A DNA stretch of 64,000 bases from Bacteroidota bacterium (lineage in GTDB: Bacteria > Bacteroidota > Bacteroidia > Bacteroidales > Porphyromonadaceae): the NCBI GenBank assembly GCA_023396255.1, contig JAEWWU010000013.1, positions 1 to 64,000 of the forward strand, in the 5' to 3' direction. Below, piece by piece: positions 8,642 through 18,173 of the stretch (its first letter is position 1; each line of letters begins with the position of its first letter). Below the pieces are notes generated by a model, which searched no databases, had not been told where the DNA came from, and was given only the letters and a program-made list of their open reading frames with translations. A program made the translations under genes and the position numbers.

Positions 8642-9295
8642 TTAGGCTCCCTCTGGGGGATTGTATGCAACGGTCATTACAGGGGCCAAAACTTTCTCCA
8701 TCGGAACCATCAATTCGCCCAACTGCATCATTGCATTGATGAGCGAAATATGAGAATACAAATGCAACGTATCGAGGGTTATAAAACGCTCTTTACATTG
8801 CCCCATAGCCAATAGCGACTGCCTCATAGTCCCATTAAGCAGAAACTGATCAGGCGTGTACCACTCTCCATCTTCCCTCGAAAGGAAACAAAGATTGCTG
8901 TATGTACTGTCGGTAACCTGCCCATTGCGCAACAGGATTGCTTCGGTATTCGGATGAGGGCAAAGAGAGGAGAATAGTTGCAAAACGCTCCGATCGGCAT
9001 ACTTAAACGAGTAATCCACATCTCCTTTCATCGACACCAAGATTAGCGAGTCAATGGCTCTCTTTTGGTAAGGAGAAACTGTTGCTTCTCGCACTCCGCC
9101 GGCATTATACACCAAACGCAATTTATAGACACAATCGGATAACGGATGGGGTTGCAATCTCTCAAAAAGGTGCAACAAAGCCTGCTCATCGGCAAAGAGA
9201 GAGTGCCCAACGCTCCGTTCCATCCGCCGCAAGTGCCACTCGGCATTGCGAACGGATCTATTGCACACGTGGATACTTTCCAAAAAGTCTATCAT
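8642..9295 (-). CDS. pabC: Aminodeoxychorismate lyase-like class IV aminotransferase
   Basis: 217 residues of the branched-chain-aminotransferase/4-amino-4-deoxychorismate lyase fold, which releases pyruvate from aminodeoxychorismate to make p-aminobenzoate for folate. The PLP lysine is in FKYADRSVL, and the LRNGQVTDSTYSNLCFL segment is the conserved cofactor/substrate motif of class IV (usual form G.v.E.t.sN.F). The chosen ATG at 9295 overlaps the end of pabB as ATGA, so translation is coupled. A longer frame reaching 9385 lies inside pabB and is rejected. The length is a little short for the family, and sequence alone does not exclude a related D-amino acid transaminase; the pabB context decides. 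Confidence 0.85.
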   Translation of the reverse strand: MIDFLESIHVCNRSVRNAEWHLRRMERSVGHSLFADEQALLHLFERLQPHPLSDCVYKLRLVYNAGGVREATVSPYQKRAIDSLILVSMKGDVDYSFKYADRSVLQLFSSLCPHPNTEAILLRNGQVTDSTYSNLCFLSREDGEWYTPDQFLLNGTMRQSLLAMGQCKERFITLDTLHLYSHISLINAMMQLGELMVPMEKVLAPVMTVAYNPPEGA

Positions 9296-10296
9296 ACCAA
9301 CGGGAGATAAATCTTGTCCATAACTTCTTGATACTCGCTGCGGCTGTCGCTGTGAATGGTAATTCCTCCCCCGGAATGAAAACAAAGGGAGCCATCGGAT
9401 AACTCTTCTATAAAGCGAATCATCACCCCCGTATCCAATTCTTCTCCATCAAAATAGCCACAAATACCGGTATAAAAACCCCTCTCGTGGGGCGGCATTC
9501 CCGAAAGCTGCTCCGCTCTGTCGATCAACTCCACAGTAGCCCTCTTTGGGGCTCCGCTTATAGACCCTGCCGGCAACAGTCGGTGCAAAATCTCTCCCAA
9601 ATGACTACGCCAATCGTGGGGTAAGCAACCGCAGATTTCCGAGCTCACCTGTAACAAAGCTCCGGTTTGTGTCTCAACCCGATCAATGTATCGATACCGT
9701 TTTACATAGACCTCTTGCGCTACCATAGAAAGATCGTTGCGAATCAGATCCACGATAGTAGCGTGTTCCGCCTGTTCTTTGGGGTTCGACAATATTAACT
9801 CCTCGGCACGAGGGAGAGTGGCATCGATGGTTCCCTTCATTGGATTGGAAGAAATAATCCCCTCTTTGGAAATACGAACAAATCGTTCCGGAGAAAAGCA
9901 AACAAAACGCCCCGGCAACAACACTTTGTATAGAGCTTGGGTGCACCTGTAAACATCTTCGAGCGAAAGAGATAGGGACAAAGGGGTACGAACGGTCAAA
10001 TTGGCCAAGAAAGAGTTTCCGTGCCGCAAACCCTCCTGAACGATGCGAAATCGTTGCAAATAAGTTTCATAACTTTCAGGAAAAGCCTCCATTTTGAGAG
10101 CAGAAAGAGTATTGATGGGTGTGAGTGCCGAGTGATTGCTTTTCCCGCCAATCGAATAAAGCACACCCAATGGATTCGGATCCTGTGAAGCAAGCAGCAA
10201 TCCTTGCTTTTGAGCATAATCCACTGCAAAGAAAAAGGGTTGCCCGGCTTCTGCCCACCGAGTTATTTGTTCGTACAACGCTGCAACTTCCATCAT
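9292..10296 (-). CDS. pabB: Aminodeoxychorismate synthase component I
   Basis: Chorismate-binding enzyme that, with glutaminase PabA, aminates chorismate at C4. In this 334-residue protein the C-terminal catalytic domain shows GNSFLANLTVRTPL, SPERFVRI, SNPMKGTIDA, EHATIVDLIRNDLSMVA, and LLPAGSISGAPKRATVELID followed by ERGFYTGICGYFDG, all typical of the TrpE/PabB family. The PIKGT-type lysine appears as PMKGT, as in PabB. The N-terminal subdomain is short compared with TrpE. Two adjacent ATGs (10296 and 10293) are possible. The gene is preceded by a good promoter and overlaps pabC by 4 bases. Its likely glutaminase partner is encoded about 30 kb away at 40273-40863. Confidence 0.92.
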   Translation of the reverse strand: MMEVAALYEQITRWAEAGQPFFFAVDYAQKQGLLLASQDPNPLGVLYSIGGKSNHSALTPINTLSALKMEAFPESYETYLQRFRIVQEGLRHGNSFLANLTVRTPLSLSLSLEDVYRCTQALYKVLLPGRFVCFSPERFVRISKEGIISSNPMKGTIDATLPRAEELILSNPKEQAEHATIVDLIRNDLSMVAQEVYVKRYRYIDRVETQTGALLQVSSEICGCLPHDWRSHLGEILHRLLPAGSISGAPKRATVELIDRAEQLSGMPPHERGFYTGICGYFDGEELDTGVMIRFIEELSDGSLCFHSGGGITIHSDSRSEYQEVMDKIYLPLV

Positions 10297-10366
10297 AAGA
10301 GAAGAGTGTGATTGGAATTTCTTCGAGAAAAGGGTTTGCCAGAAGCCCCTCTTCCTCTTCGGACGA

Positions 10367-10397
10367 CAAATATACCCGAAAATGTCCTCCGAACAAA
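10367..10397 (-). promoter_or_regulatory. Promoter TTTG-N19-TATATTTG for pabBC
   Basis: An essentially perfect Bacteroidota vegetative promoter on the minus strand: -33 TTTG (complement of 10394-10397), 19-base spacer, -7 TATATTTG (complement of 10367-10374). Predicted start is about 65 bases upstream of the pabB ATG. Confidence 0.75.
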
Positions 10398-10420
10398 AAC
10401 GACCTCTCCCTCTACTGATC

Positions 10421-10455
10421 AAAAGGGGTGCAAGATTTTTCTTACACCCCCTTTC
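10421..10455 (-). terminator. Terminator hairpin after the LRR gene
   Basis: GGGGTGCAAG and CTTACACCCC form a stem with a short A/T loop; on the minus strand it ends in CCCCTTTTG. It lies between the end of the LRR cargo gene and the pabB promoter. Confidence 0.55.
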
Positions 10456-10557
10456 TCGTTGTGCTTCTATCCAAGAGATCTTTATAACAGAAACCTTGCA
10501 AAGAAAAGCCGTTTACAAGTCTAATTGCCCCGTAAAACTCCGAGCAAAGTGTTACCA

Positions 10558-13434
10558 CTATTTCACTTGCAACTTAAAGATCTTGCCTCCGATGCTCAAA
10601 ACATACACACCCGAGTCAAAAGTTGAGAAATCGATCTGCTCCTCTGCTTTGTCCGTAAACCAGGAACCAACGCAAGCTCCATCCGAGGAGAACAAAAGCA
10701 CCCTACCCAACGGGGTACCGTCTTGCCCCACGAGGGTTAGTCGGTCACATACGGGGTTGGGATACACACTCCATTGCCCCTCGGATACGGAGGCTACCGA
10801 GGTTCTGATTTCACCATCGTAGATATTAAATCCATTGTTGCGACGCCCTTTGTTGTCATACACCTCCCAATGACGACTCCGCAGAAGGGTTACGGAGTAT
10901 GTATAGCAATGGTTCTTTTCGCTGGCATCCTCGGTATCCACCACTATTATTTGTCCCTTTTCCTGCTTATCTTGATTGCGTCGGGGAAGGGTTTGGAGTA
11001 GCTCGTTCATCGTATCTCCGTCTATTTGATTAGAATAGATGCTTGCATATTCCAAATTGATGTTGGTAGAAAAGTCTAATGTAGACAATTGGTTTTCATC
11101 GCAAACCACCACTTCTAAGGCTCGCAAGTCGGCAAAATCCAACTCTTTCAACTTGTTATGGTAACAAGAGACCGTAACCAATTTTTTTGACAAAGGCAGC
11201 ACAAGGCTCTGCAAGTTATTGAAATAGCAGTATACCTCCTCCAAACCGACAAGGTTCGACAAGTTGAGCCTTTCGAGTGCATTGTGAGCACAGCGCAACT
11301 CTTTGATTTTGGGATTATGGGCTACATCCAACTCTCTCAGACCATTCTTATCTAAGTTCAAAACCATCAAATCGGACAGAGCAGAAAGGTCCAAACGCTG
11401 CAACAAGTTGCTTACACAGTAGAGGTTAACCAGTTTCGTATTCTTTTCCAAGTTCAATTTTGCCAACTTATTTTCCGAACAATTCAGAGAAACCAACACG
11501 GGATTTTTGGAAATATCCAAGTCTGTTAGGTTGTTGCCGACACAATCCAACGAAGAAACCCTGCCATAGATGCGCAACGTGGAGGTATTGGTAGAACGGG
11601 TAAAAGGGATTTCAGGGTCTTTGACCTCTTCGCCCTCCGTGTATTCGCCATCGTTATTCCAATCGATCCAAATAGTGTTTACATCTGCCGAGGTTCCGTT
11701 TACGGCGATATTCCAAATCCCATTTGAGGCTCCTCGTGTCAAAATAATAACTCCATTTTCCGTTGTATAGCCGGGTTGGGGTGCATTGGGGTCGATCATT
11801 CCTTTCATCGGTTCAAAGCGATCTCCATTTACTCGAGCAAATACGCTCCACCCCTTGTTCTTAATGGCTGCAATATGCTGCTTGTAAGCTACATTACCGT
11901 CCTTGGTTCCGCTACTCATATCGGCGAAGTAGAGCATCCCCCCGGGTTCATCAAAGATGTACTCCAACGATGCCACAAAGTTGTCTATTTCAGTAATACC
12001 TACCCGATTGTTGTACATATACACATTTCTCAGAGCTGTGGCATCGGTCAAGTTCAATGAGGTCAATTGGTTATCGTTGCACTTGAGAGTTTTTAGGTTT
12101 TTGTTCTGGCGCACGGAAACCTCCACCAAGTTGTTGGAAGAACAATCGAGCGAAGTAAACTTACCATAAATCATTATACTATTGCCCGAAGCTGTGTGCT
12201 GCACGGTTTTTTGAGAATCAACGAATTCCTCTCCTTTTTGATATTTTCCGTCGTTGTTCCAATCAATCCAAGCTCGCTTGACATCTATGTCATCGATCTC
12301 CAAGGCGAGCCTCCAAGAGGTTGCATCTCCTCCTTGGGTCAAAGACATTTTGCTCTGCTCTGTGGTATAGAGCGCAGACGGATCTTCGGGTTCGTCCGAA
12401 CCTGCGTACTCTTTGTCTTCGAAACGATTGAGACGGGCATACACCTTCCAGTTCTTTGCCTTGGCAGCGGCGGCATCGGGCTTAAAAATCTCATTGTTCT
12501 CGGTGGTTCCTTCTTCTATATCTATCAAATAAAGCTCTCCTCCGGTATTACTTCGTCGGTCGGGCAAGGTGACCACAACCCGACGCATTACACTTCCCTC
12601 TATGCGATTGAGGTATATCTTGGCACAGGTGAGGGCTGCGCAATCGGAGAAATCCAATTCGGAGAGGTTGTTATCGAAGCACCAAAGCTCTTCCAGTGCA
12701 GACATTCCCTTGAGGTTGAGGGCTTTTATCTTGTTGCGATGGCAGTACAAACGTTTCAGTTTGGGGGCAGGAGCCAATTTCAACTCCGTTAGGGCGCAAT
12801 CCATCAAGTCGATGGTTTCCAAAGCGGAACAATCGGACAAATCCAAAGTTGCCAATCCGGGGTTATTCATTATGGTGCACGCCGTTAGAGCGGAGGCTCC
12901 CTTCAAATTGACCGCCGAAAGATTGTTTTTGGAGAGCGTGAGCTTGGAAAGCTTGCTCAAATTGCCCAACTGAAGTTGTGTAAGTCCATTCTCTGAAAGA
13001 TCTAACACTTCCAAAGAGGACAGTGCACGCAAATCAACCTCTTTAAGATTATTTGACTTCAGATTGACAGTCTTGAGCGAGGAGGACGAAGAAAATTCTG
13101 CCCGCTCTAACTTCATATTGGTCACTTCCAATAAGGTTATTTTCCCGTAAATAGCTATCGTCTGACTGACCACTGCGTGAGCTCCTCCCCATCCAAAATC
13201 AACAGAAGTCTCCTCCTCTGTCTTTATGCCATCATTGTTCCAATCAATCCAAACTCCGGCCTTATCTGCCTCCTCGGCTTTCAATTTATAAGACCAATAA
13301 GCCTCATCCACCCCTTTGGCAGTACGCAAAATCACTTTGTTCACCTCTTGGGCACTAAGCTCTGTATTTCCTCCGATTCCCCATAATCCGGCAACGAAAA
13401 GGAGAATTATCATTAAGCAATAATTACACTTCAT
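10558..13434 (-). CDS. Secreted leucine-rich-repeat protein with GEVED-like modules and T9SS sorting domain
   Basis: 958 residues from the ATG at 13434, with a signal peptide ending near ELSAQ. The protein is built from three similar units. Each starts with a segment carrying WIDWNNDG...EE (about residues 61, 389 and 588), which resembles the GEVED domain, and continues into internalin/BspA-like leucine-rich repeats of the pattern L..L.C..N.L..L.L. The C-terminal 70 residues, from VYPNPVCDRL through LFSSDGACVGSWF to GVYVLSIGGKIFKLQVK, form a type A T9SS sorting domain, so the protein should be exported across the outer membrane and anchored at the surface. Related LRR proteins in oral Bacteroidota act as adhesins; that role is inferred. 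The in-frame start at 13515 adds residues before the signal peptide and is not used. Confidence 0.9.
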   Translation of the reverse strand: MKCNYCLMIILLFVAGLWGIGGNTELSAQEVNKVILRTAKGVDEAYWSYKLKAEEADKAGVWIDWNNDGIKTEEETSVDFGWGGAHAVVSQTIAIYGKITLLEVTNMKLERAEFSSSSSLKTVNLKSNNLKEVDLRALSSLEVLDLSENGLTQLQLGNLSKLSKLTLSKNNLSAVNLKGASALTACTIMNNPGLATLDLSDCSALETIDLMDCALTELKLAPAPKLKRLYCHRNKIKALNLKGMSALEELWCFDNNLSELDFSDCAALTCAKIYLNRIEGSVMRRVVVTLPDRRSNTGGELYLIDIEEGTTENNEIFKPDAAAAKAKNWKVYARLNRFEDKEYAGSDEPEDPSALYTTEQSKMSLTQGGDATSWRLALEIDDIDVKRAWIDWNNDGKYQKGEEFVDSQKTVQHTASGNSIMIYGKFTSLDCSSNNLVEVSVRQNKNLKTLKCNDNQLTSLNLTDATALRNVYMYNNRVGITEIDNFVASLEYIFDEPGGMLYFADMSSGTKDGNVAYKQHIAAIKNKGWSVFARVNGDRFEPMKGMIDPNAPQPGYTTENGVIILTRGASNGIWNIAVNGTSADVNTIWIDWNNDGEYTEGEEVKDPEIPFTRSTNTSTLRIYGRVSSLDCVGNNLTDLDISKNPVLVSLNCSENKLAKLNLEKNTKLVNLYCVSNLLQRLDLSALSDLMVLNLDKNGLRELDVAHNPKIKELRCAHNALERLNLSNLVGLEEVYCYFNNLQSLVLPLSKKLVTVSCYHNKLKELDFADLRALEVVVCDENQLSTLDFSTNINLEYASIYSNQIDGDTMNELLQTLPRRNQDKQEKGQIIVVDTEDASEKNHCYTYSVTLLRSRHWEVYDNKGRRNNGFNIYDGEIRTSVASVSEGQWSVYPNPVCDRLTLVGQDGTPLGRVLLFSSDGACVGSWFTDKAEEQIDFSTFDSGVYVLSIGGKIFKLQVK

Positions 13435-13471
13435 ACTTCCTTTGAGATTTTGTTTTACATTTATAGCACAA

Positions 13472-13479
13472 CAAATATA
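13472..13479 (-). promoter_or_regulatory. -7 box TATATTTG for the LRR gene
   Basis: Perfect TAnnTTTG on the minus strand, 38 bases upstream of the ATG at 13434. Upstream is very T-rich; a TTG lies 22 bases away, slightly longer than the usual spacing. Confidence 0.5.
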
Positions 13480-13933
13480 AAAAAACAAACTATAATTAAC
13501 CAATATATTCGACAATCAGGTAATTGACATACAAAATTAACCATTTGCACTTTTGAAGTAATCAAGTCATAAATTAGACGGAAATCACCGCCACCAAACA
13601 TTTTTCTCTCTTACCTGTGAAAACTCCTCACACGGTATAAGCAGGAAAAGAGCTGCGCAAAGCCTCCCTCACACCAAAAGAGGATCCGGATACAGCTTCA
13701 CAAAAAAACCGAAAGCTTTTTGTTTCACCATCGGAAGGGACATCGTGTAAAAATAGGGTGGAGCTTTCTCTCCTGTACCCAAAAGGGAATAAGGATATCG
13801 GAAATTAATCCCCTATCTCAGTTTCAACAATAAGGACTTGTAAATATTTATCGACAACGGTTGAGAAGAGTTTTTTCTGAATTATTTTCTTCCCTCTCCT
13901 TTTTCTAAAAATCTATTTTCCGAGAAAGACAAA

Positions 13934-14035
13934 AATTGGTTCCCTCAAAATCACAAAAAAAGAGGGAACTAATTGCCGATTTGCAGGGAATTAATTTTGA
14001 ATAATTCCCTGCAAATTTTTCTTTTGTCCAAGCGA
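13934..14035 (+). repeat. Dispersed inverted-repeat element, copy A
   Basis: Family hallmarks: a GGTTCCCT brick, then AGGGAACTAATTGCCG, then a perfect 15-bp inverted repeat (ATTTGCAGGGAATTA / TAATTCCCTGCAAAT, 8-base loop), then the tail AATTTTTCTTTTGTCCAAG. It lies 500 bases upstream of the leftward LRR gene, with its tail pointing away from that gene. Confidence 0.85.
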
Positions 14036-14132
14036 ATTTCAAACACCTCTTCACAGACATAAGTCTGCAAGCACTTCCGCCATCCGAAGAACGGTTTCAC
14101 CAACTACACAACTCCGTAAGAATAAAGTCTGA

Positions 14133-14783
14133 TTACAGATTGAGATCTTCCCTCAAGAAAAACAAAAACCTCCTTTCGATGGTCTCCAAAAAGTTGGGCT
14201 TTGAACGATTCTCCACTTTTATGGAATGCCCATTGGCAGTTTGCTGCACCACGGAGAAAGCCACCGCTTGAGCAAACCACTCGTACCACTGTTCTACGGG
14301 AGGCTGCACAATCGTCGTCGCCAACATCTGCCACAAATCGGTGCACGCCTGACTGAAAGGGTACAATGCTTCGGAGAACTCCACTTCAAGTACTCCGATT
14401 CTCCTCTCCTCTGTTTGTTCGTCAAAGGTAAGCCGAGCCGAAACCGTAAAAGTTTCGCAACCAAATACTTGCGGTAATGCAAGAGTGAGCCGGTCGTAGA
14501 TTCGCTCCGCCTCTTCATCTGTATAGATCAATGCGAGATAAGGTTTTGTATATCCTATCTGCTTGAAAAACAAATGCCACGGAAAATATCCCATAAAGGA
14601 GGATAGCTTCAACCGGGGAGCATAAAAATTGTGGGTGCCGAAATCATACTCCTCCTCTTCTTCGTCTGTGAGAGCCTCCTGCTCTTGCTGTTCTTTCCTG
14701 ATGGCAATAAACGTCTCCAATTCCTGTTTCAAGGAGTTAGAAGGTTCCCGATCGGGTTGTGAGAAAAAAGAGGATGAATTCAT
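14133..14783 (-). CDS. Conserved-looking protein of unknown function
   Basis: 216 residues, no signal peptide or membrane segment visible, so probably cytoplasmic. There is an acidic run (TDEEEEEYDFG) near residue 45 and aromatic-rich segments such as FMGYFPWHLFFKQ. I do not recognise the family. The ATG at 14783 leaves 13 bases after the stop of the CDF exporter gene, so the two are probably cotranscribed; the longer frame to 14843 would overlap the exporter and is rejected. Function unknown. Confidence 0.7.
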   Translation of the reverse strand: MNSSSFFSQPDREPSNSLKQELETFIAIRKEQQEQEALTDEEEEEYDFGTHNFYAPRLKLSSFMGYFPWHLFFKQIGYTKPYLALIYTDEEAERIYDRLTLALPQVFGCETFTVSARLTFDEQTEERRIGVLEVEFSEALYPFSQACTDLWQMLATTIVQPPVEQWYEWFAQAVAFSVVQQTANGHSIKVENRSKPNFLETIERRFLFFLREDLNL

Positions 14784-14796
14784 AGCTTCAAAAAAA

Positions 14797-15774
14797 TCAG
14801 CATTCCTCCAGTCCGCAAGAACAGTGAGGCGCATCAATCTCAATAGTTACGTGATCTATTCCAAAGGAGTGAGCTATTTCCCGAACCCGCTCCTTGAGTG
14901 CAGCGCACAGGGTCGAATCCACCAAAGCTTTGCCCTCAAGTACCAAGTGCAACGACAATATATGTTTCTCTCCATCCAAGCTCCAAAGATGAAAGTCGTG
15001 CACCGACTCAACTTCAGACAGGTTTGTAATCTCCTGCTGCAAAGCTGTGGTATCCACCTCTTGAGGAATTGCCTGAAGCATAATCTTGAGGGTCTGATAC
15101 AGATTGCACGCCACATTGTAGAGAACCCACACCGATATGGCAATACTCAACAATGGGTCCAAAACAGGCACCTCTACAAAATACATCACACAGCTGACAA
15201 TAAGCACAGCTAACCACCCCAATACATCTTCCATAAGGTGCAGCATAACGGCCCGTTCGTTCAAGCTATGCCCCTTGCTCAATCGAAAAGCAGCAAAACC
15301 ATTGACCAACAAGCCCACAATAGCCATCAGAAACATAATGCCTGCACGCGGTTCTCCGGGGGCAAATAGCCGGGGTACAGCCTCTATGATGATAACCGTA
15401 GAACCCACCGCCAAAATCACGGAAATAAACAAAGCCCCCAACAATGAGAAACGTTTATAACCGTAACTGAAGTGCTTATCTCTCCCCTTGTGAGACACTT
15501 TTTGCAAGTACCAGGCCACGCCCAAGGAGAGTGCATCGCCCAAGTCGTGCACAGCATCCGACAAAATAGCCATACTGCCTGCCCAAAAGCCCCCGATGAA
15601 CTCAAATACGGAGAACGCCAAATTGAGCCAAAAAGCCATCCCTAAGTTCTTCGAGTCTGAATGATGGTGGTGATGGGAGGAGTGGTCGTGATGATGGCAA
15701 TGCCCTCCATTGTGTTTGTGTGACTCTTGGGGTGTATGAATCTCTGAAGTAGAAATGTGTTGTGTTGTTTTCAT
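14797..15774 (-). CDS. Cation diffusion facilitator (Zn/Co/Cd exporter, CzcD/ZitB type)
   Basis: A 325-residue inner-membrane metal/proton antiporter. The N-terminus is very His-rich (HCHHHDHSSHHHHHSDSK), a likely metal-sensing or chelating tail. The transport-site motifs are present: SDAVHDLGDALSLG in helix 2 and LMEDVLGW in helix 5. There are six hydrophobic helices, then a cytoplasmic domain ending with further metal ligands (IEIDAPHCSCGLEEC). Zinc is the most likely substrate by family. It is followed by the unknown 216-residue protein at 13 bases. Confidence 0.93.
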   Translation of the reverse strand: MKTTQHISTSEIHTPQESHKHNGGHCHHHDHSSHHHHHSDSKNLGMAFWLNLAFSVFEFIGGFWAGSMAILSDAVHDLGDALSLGVAWYLQKVSHKGRDKHFSYGYKRFSLLGALFISVILAVGSTVIIIEAVPRLFAPGEPRAGIMFLMAIVGLLVNGFAAFRLSKGHSLNERAVMLHLMEDVLGWLAVLIVSCVMYFVEVPVLDPLLSIAISVWVLYNVACNLYQTLKIMLQAIPQEVDTTALQQEITNLSEVESVHDFHLWSLDGEKHILSLHLVLEGKALVDSTLCAALKERVREIAHSFGIDHVTIEIDAPHCSCGLEEC

Positions 15775-15848
15775 ATGACTGTCTTTTAGAAATGATTTTT
15801 ATTCTACATCAATTCGATCTCAAAAATCAAGAACAAGAGACAAAAGCC

Positions 15849-18173
15849 TCAGAAAGGATAGCCAATGGCAAAATGGACACCAAAAGCATCCTTGAAACGG
15901 GGCACATTGTAGTAGCCCTTGCGCGAAGTTGCATAGGGGAGGTGTAGTCCGACCCCGGCATCGAGGCGGATAACCACAAAATCCATATCATAGCGGAAGC
16001 CCAAGCCCGTTCCCAAAGCTATCTGGTTGATGAAATCAGCAAAGTTTTTAATCTCGCCAACGGAGCCACCAAGGCGATTTTCATCCGGACGAAGGAGCCA
16101 CACATTACCGGAATCCAAAAACAAGGCTCCGTGCAAATTCCCCACCAAGCGCAATCGGAACTCGGCATTCAGCTCCAATTTGACCTCTCCCGACTGATCC
16201 ATAAAGGAGTACCTTCCCTCCTGCGGCACATATCGTCCCGGTCCTACGCTGCGCACCGTAAAGGCACGGATACTGTTGGCCCCTCCCACAAAGAACTGCT
16301 CGTTGTAGGGGGCAACAGTGCTGTTGCCATAACTGTAAATAGCCCCCAGCCCCAAACGCAAAGCCAGGCTCTGCGCCCTATTGATCATATAAGTGTAGCG
16401 CAATTCTCCCGTCGTTTTTAGGAATTGAGCAAAAGGAACACCCACTACTTTTCGGCTTTCGCCCGGTGTTTTCTTTCCCGAGAGAGAATAAATCCCCCCC
16501 AAGATATTCCCGGCCTGAGCAATATACAGTTCACACCAAAGCCGGTGACTGCCTTGATGGAGAAAAACATTATCGAACGTGTAAGTATAGCTCATTTGCG
16601 GAATGAGCTGGTTGTTCAAACTGAGCTTCAGTATGGGGTTTTCATCAAGGATTTCATCGAATTGAGCCGTGCGATGTGCCAAAAAGTTGTACTGTAAGCG
16701 CAGGGGAGCAACCAAATGCCGGTGTGCCCCATTGGCAAAAACATACGAAGCTGACAACCCAAACGAATTCATTCGGAAAAAGCTCGCTCGGTTGAGGGTG
16801 GATCCCGAAAGGGTAAACGAAGATCCGGTAGAGAAATTCCTGAAACGATTGCTCAACCCGGGGAAAAGCAAATAGGGCGCAGAGAGATTGATATCTGTGC
16901 CCAACTCATAGCTATGAAAATCGCTTCGAGAGGCATTGGACGAAGAGGCATTGATGAGCCACTCGTAAGATCCATTGAGATTGAAAGAGAGCTGCTCCCC
17001 TCCTCCAAATACATTCTGCTTGGCTAATTGCAGGTTGAGACCAGGCCCCACAAAGTTGTTCGACTTGCTTTTGAACGAAGCATCGCACGATGCCTCCCAC
17101 GTCTTATCGAGCAAAGTGTTGATTTGCAAATCCAAAACATTGAGAACAGAATCCGCCGGAGTAAAACGCAAATCGACATAAGAGAAAGCCCCCAACCGAA
17201 CCAGACTCTCCCGAAGTTGTTCTTCCGCCAACTGTGAATAAAAATCTCCCCTTCGGATGGGAATGCGGATGCGCAACTCTCCTGCTCGAACTGGAAGTTT
17301 TTCCGGGTAAAACACTTCCATCTCATCATAGGTAAGAGAATCGGTAGGCTGCTCTCCAGAAGATCCGGATATACGCACTACAATGCGGCCAATAGTCCAC
17401 GGACGCAATATCTTTTCGGGAAACTCTGCCTGCTCGCGAATCCTTAGATGCACTCTTCCCGGCTGCAAAAGAGTATCGGCTTGGTAGAGCAACAAATCGG
17501 GCGAATAGAAATAATACCCCTGATTGCGCAAACTGCTCACTACCTGGTTGCGATCGGTTACAATCTTCTCCAAACTGAACTGCTCTCCGGGTTTCAACAA
17601 TGACACATTCTGGTGGACGAAATAGGTACTATCCGGCAACAAAACAGGAGGTAAAAAGGAGATGGAGTCATACAGAAAGGGCTCGTGCAAGTCTATCTTG
17701 TAGGCAACTTTTGCCTGCAAGGAGTCTTGGGTTGTATAAATCAGACTGTCTCGCACCTCGGCTCTGAAATAACCATACTCACGCAGCACATTGCGAGCAA
17801 CCAAAGAGCGTACCGAAGGATTCACGGCACTGATCAACACCGGCTTGGAAGCAAACATATCGAACAACTTGCGCTTGACCAGCGTAGAGTCGTCGGCAAA
17901 GGCATTATAAATCCACAACCCCACGGGCAACGGAAAGCGGAGCGACGGGCTACCGAAGACCGAATTATTGGGTGCCACATTAAGAGCATTCTCGGCTGCC
18001 GAAAGGGCTTTTTGCCCAACGGCAGAGCCGTCTTCATTGATAATTGTCTTCTTGGCAATACCGGTGTAGAGAACTTCTCCCTTGGGCAAATTCTTGGTCG
18101 TACTGCAAGAGGCAAAAGTTATCAGAGCCAACAGCACTACTCCGATCTGAACTATGGGTCTGGGGTATTTCAT
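15849..18173 (-). CDS. tamL: TamL: BamA/TamA-superfamily outer-membrane lipoprotein
   Basis: 774 residues. The N-terminus is a lipoprotein signal peptide (lipobox-like TFASCSTTKNLPKGE, Cys near residue 23), POTRA-like segments follow (about residues 120-370), and the C-terminal 400 residues are a 16-strand-type barrel with the superfamily signature FVGGANSIRAFTVRSVGPGRY and a terminal strand ending in an aromatic residue (HFAIGYPF). TamL is the lipidated Bacteroidota counterpart of TamA and works with inner-membrane TamB in outer-membrane protein insertion or phospholipid transport. Its ATG overlaps the tamB stop as ATGA, so the two are translationally coupled. Confidence 0.92.
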   Translation of the reverse strand: MKYPRPIVQIGVVLLALITFASCSTTKNLPKGEVLYTGIAKKTIINEDGSAVGQKALSAAENALNVAPNNSVFGSPSLRFPLPVGLWIYNAFADDSTLVKRKLFDMFASKPVLISAVNPSVRSLVARNVLREYGYFRAEVRDSLIYTTQDSLQAKVAYKIDLHEPFLYDSISFLPPVLLPDSTYFVHQNVSLLKPGEQFSLEKIVTDRNQVVSSLRNQGYYFYSPDLLLYQADTLLQPGRVHLRIREQAEFPEKILRPWTIGRIVVRISGSSGEQPTDSLTYDEMEVFYPEKLPVRAGELRIRIPIRRGDFYSQLAEEQLRESLVRLGAFSYVDLRFTPADSVLNVLDLQINTLLDKTWEASCDASFKSKSNNFVGPGLNLQLAKQNVFGGGEQLSFNLNGSYEWLINASSSNASRSDFHSYELGTDINLSAPYLLFPGLSNRFRNFSTGSSFTLSGSTLNRASFFRMNSFGLSASYVFANGAHRHLVAPLRLQYNFLAHRTAQFDEILDENPILKLSLNNQLIPQMSYTYTFDNVFLHQGSHRLWCELYIAQAGNILGGIYSLSGKKTPGESRKVVGVPFAQFLKTTGELRYTYMINRAQSLALRLGLGAIYSYGNSTVAPYNEQFFVGGANSIRAFTVRSVGPGRYVPQEGRYSFMDQSGEVKLELNAEFRLRLVGNLHGALFLDSGNVWLLRPDENRLGGSVGEIKNFADFINQIALGTGLGFRYDMDFVVIRLDAGVGLHLPYATSRKGYYNVPRFKDAFGVHFAIGYPF

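Larger units (their letters stand above)
13435..14132. other. Intergenic region upstream of the LRR gene
   Basis: About 700 bases without a convincing gene. It holds the LRR gene's promoter near 13472 and one copy of the dispersed repeat family at 13934-14035. In the middle (13600-13800) I see several short inverted segments but no promoter-terminator pair that would justify an RNA call. Confidence 0.6.

Noticed and set aside
10558..13434. Regular spaced repeats as a CRISPR array
   Set aside because: The periodicity is that of leucine-rich repeats in a long open frame; units are not identical and there are no spacers or cas genes.
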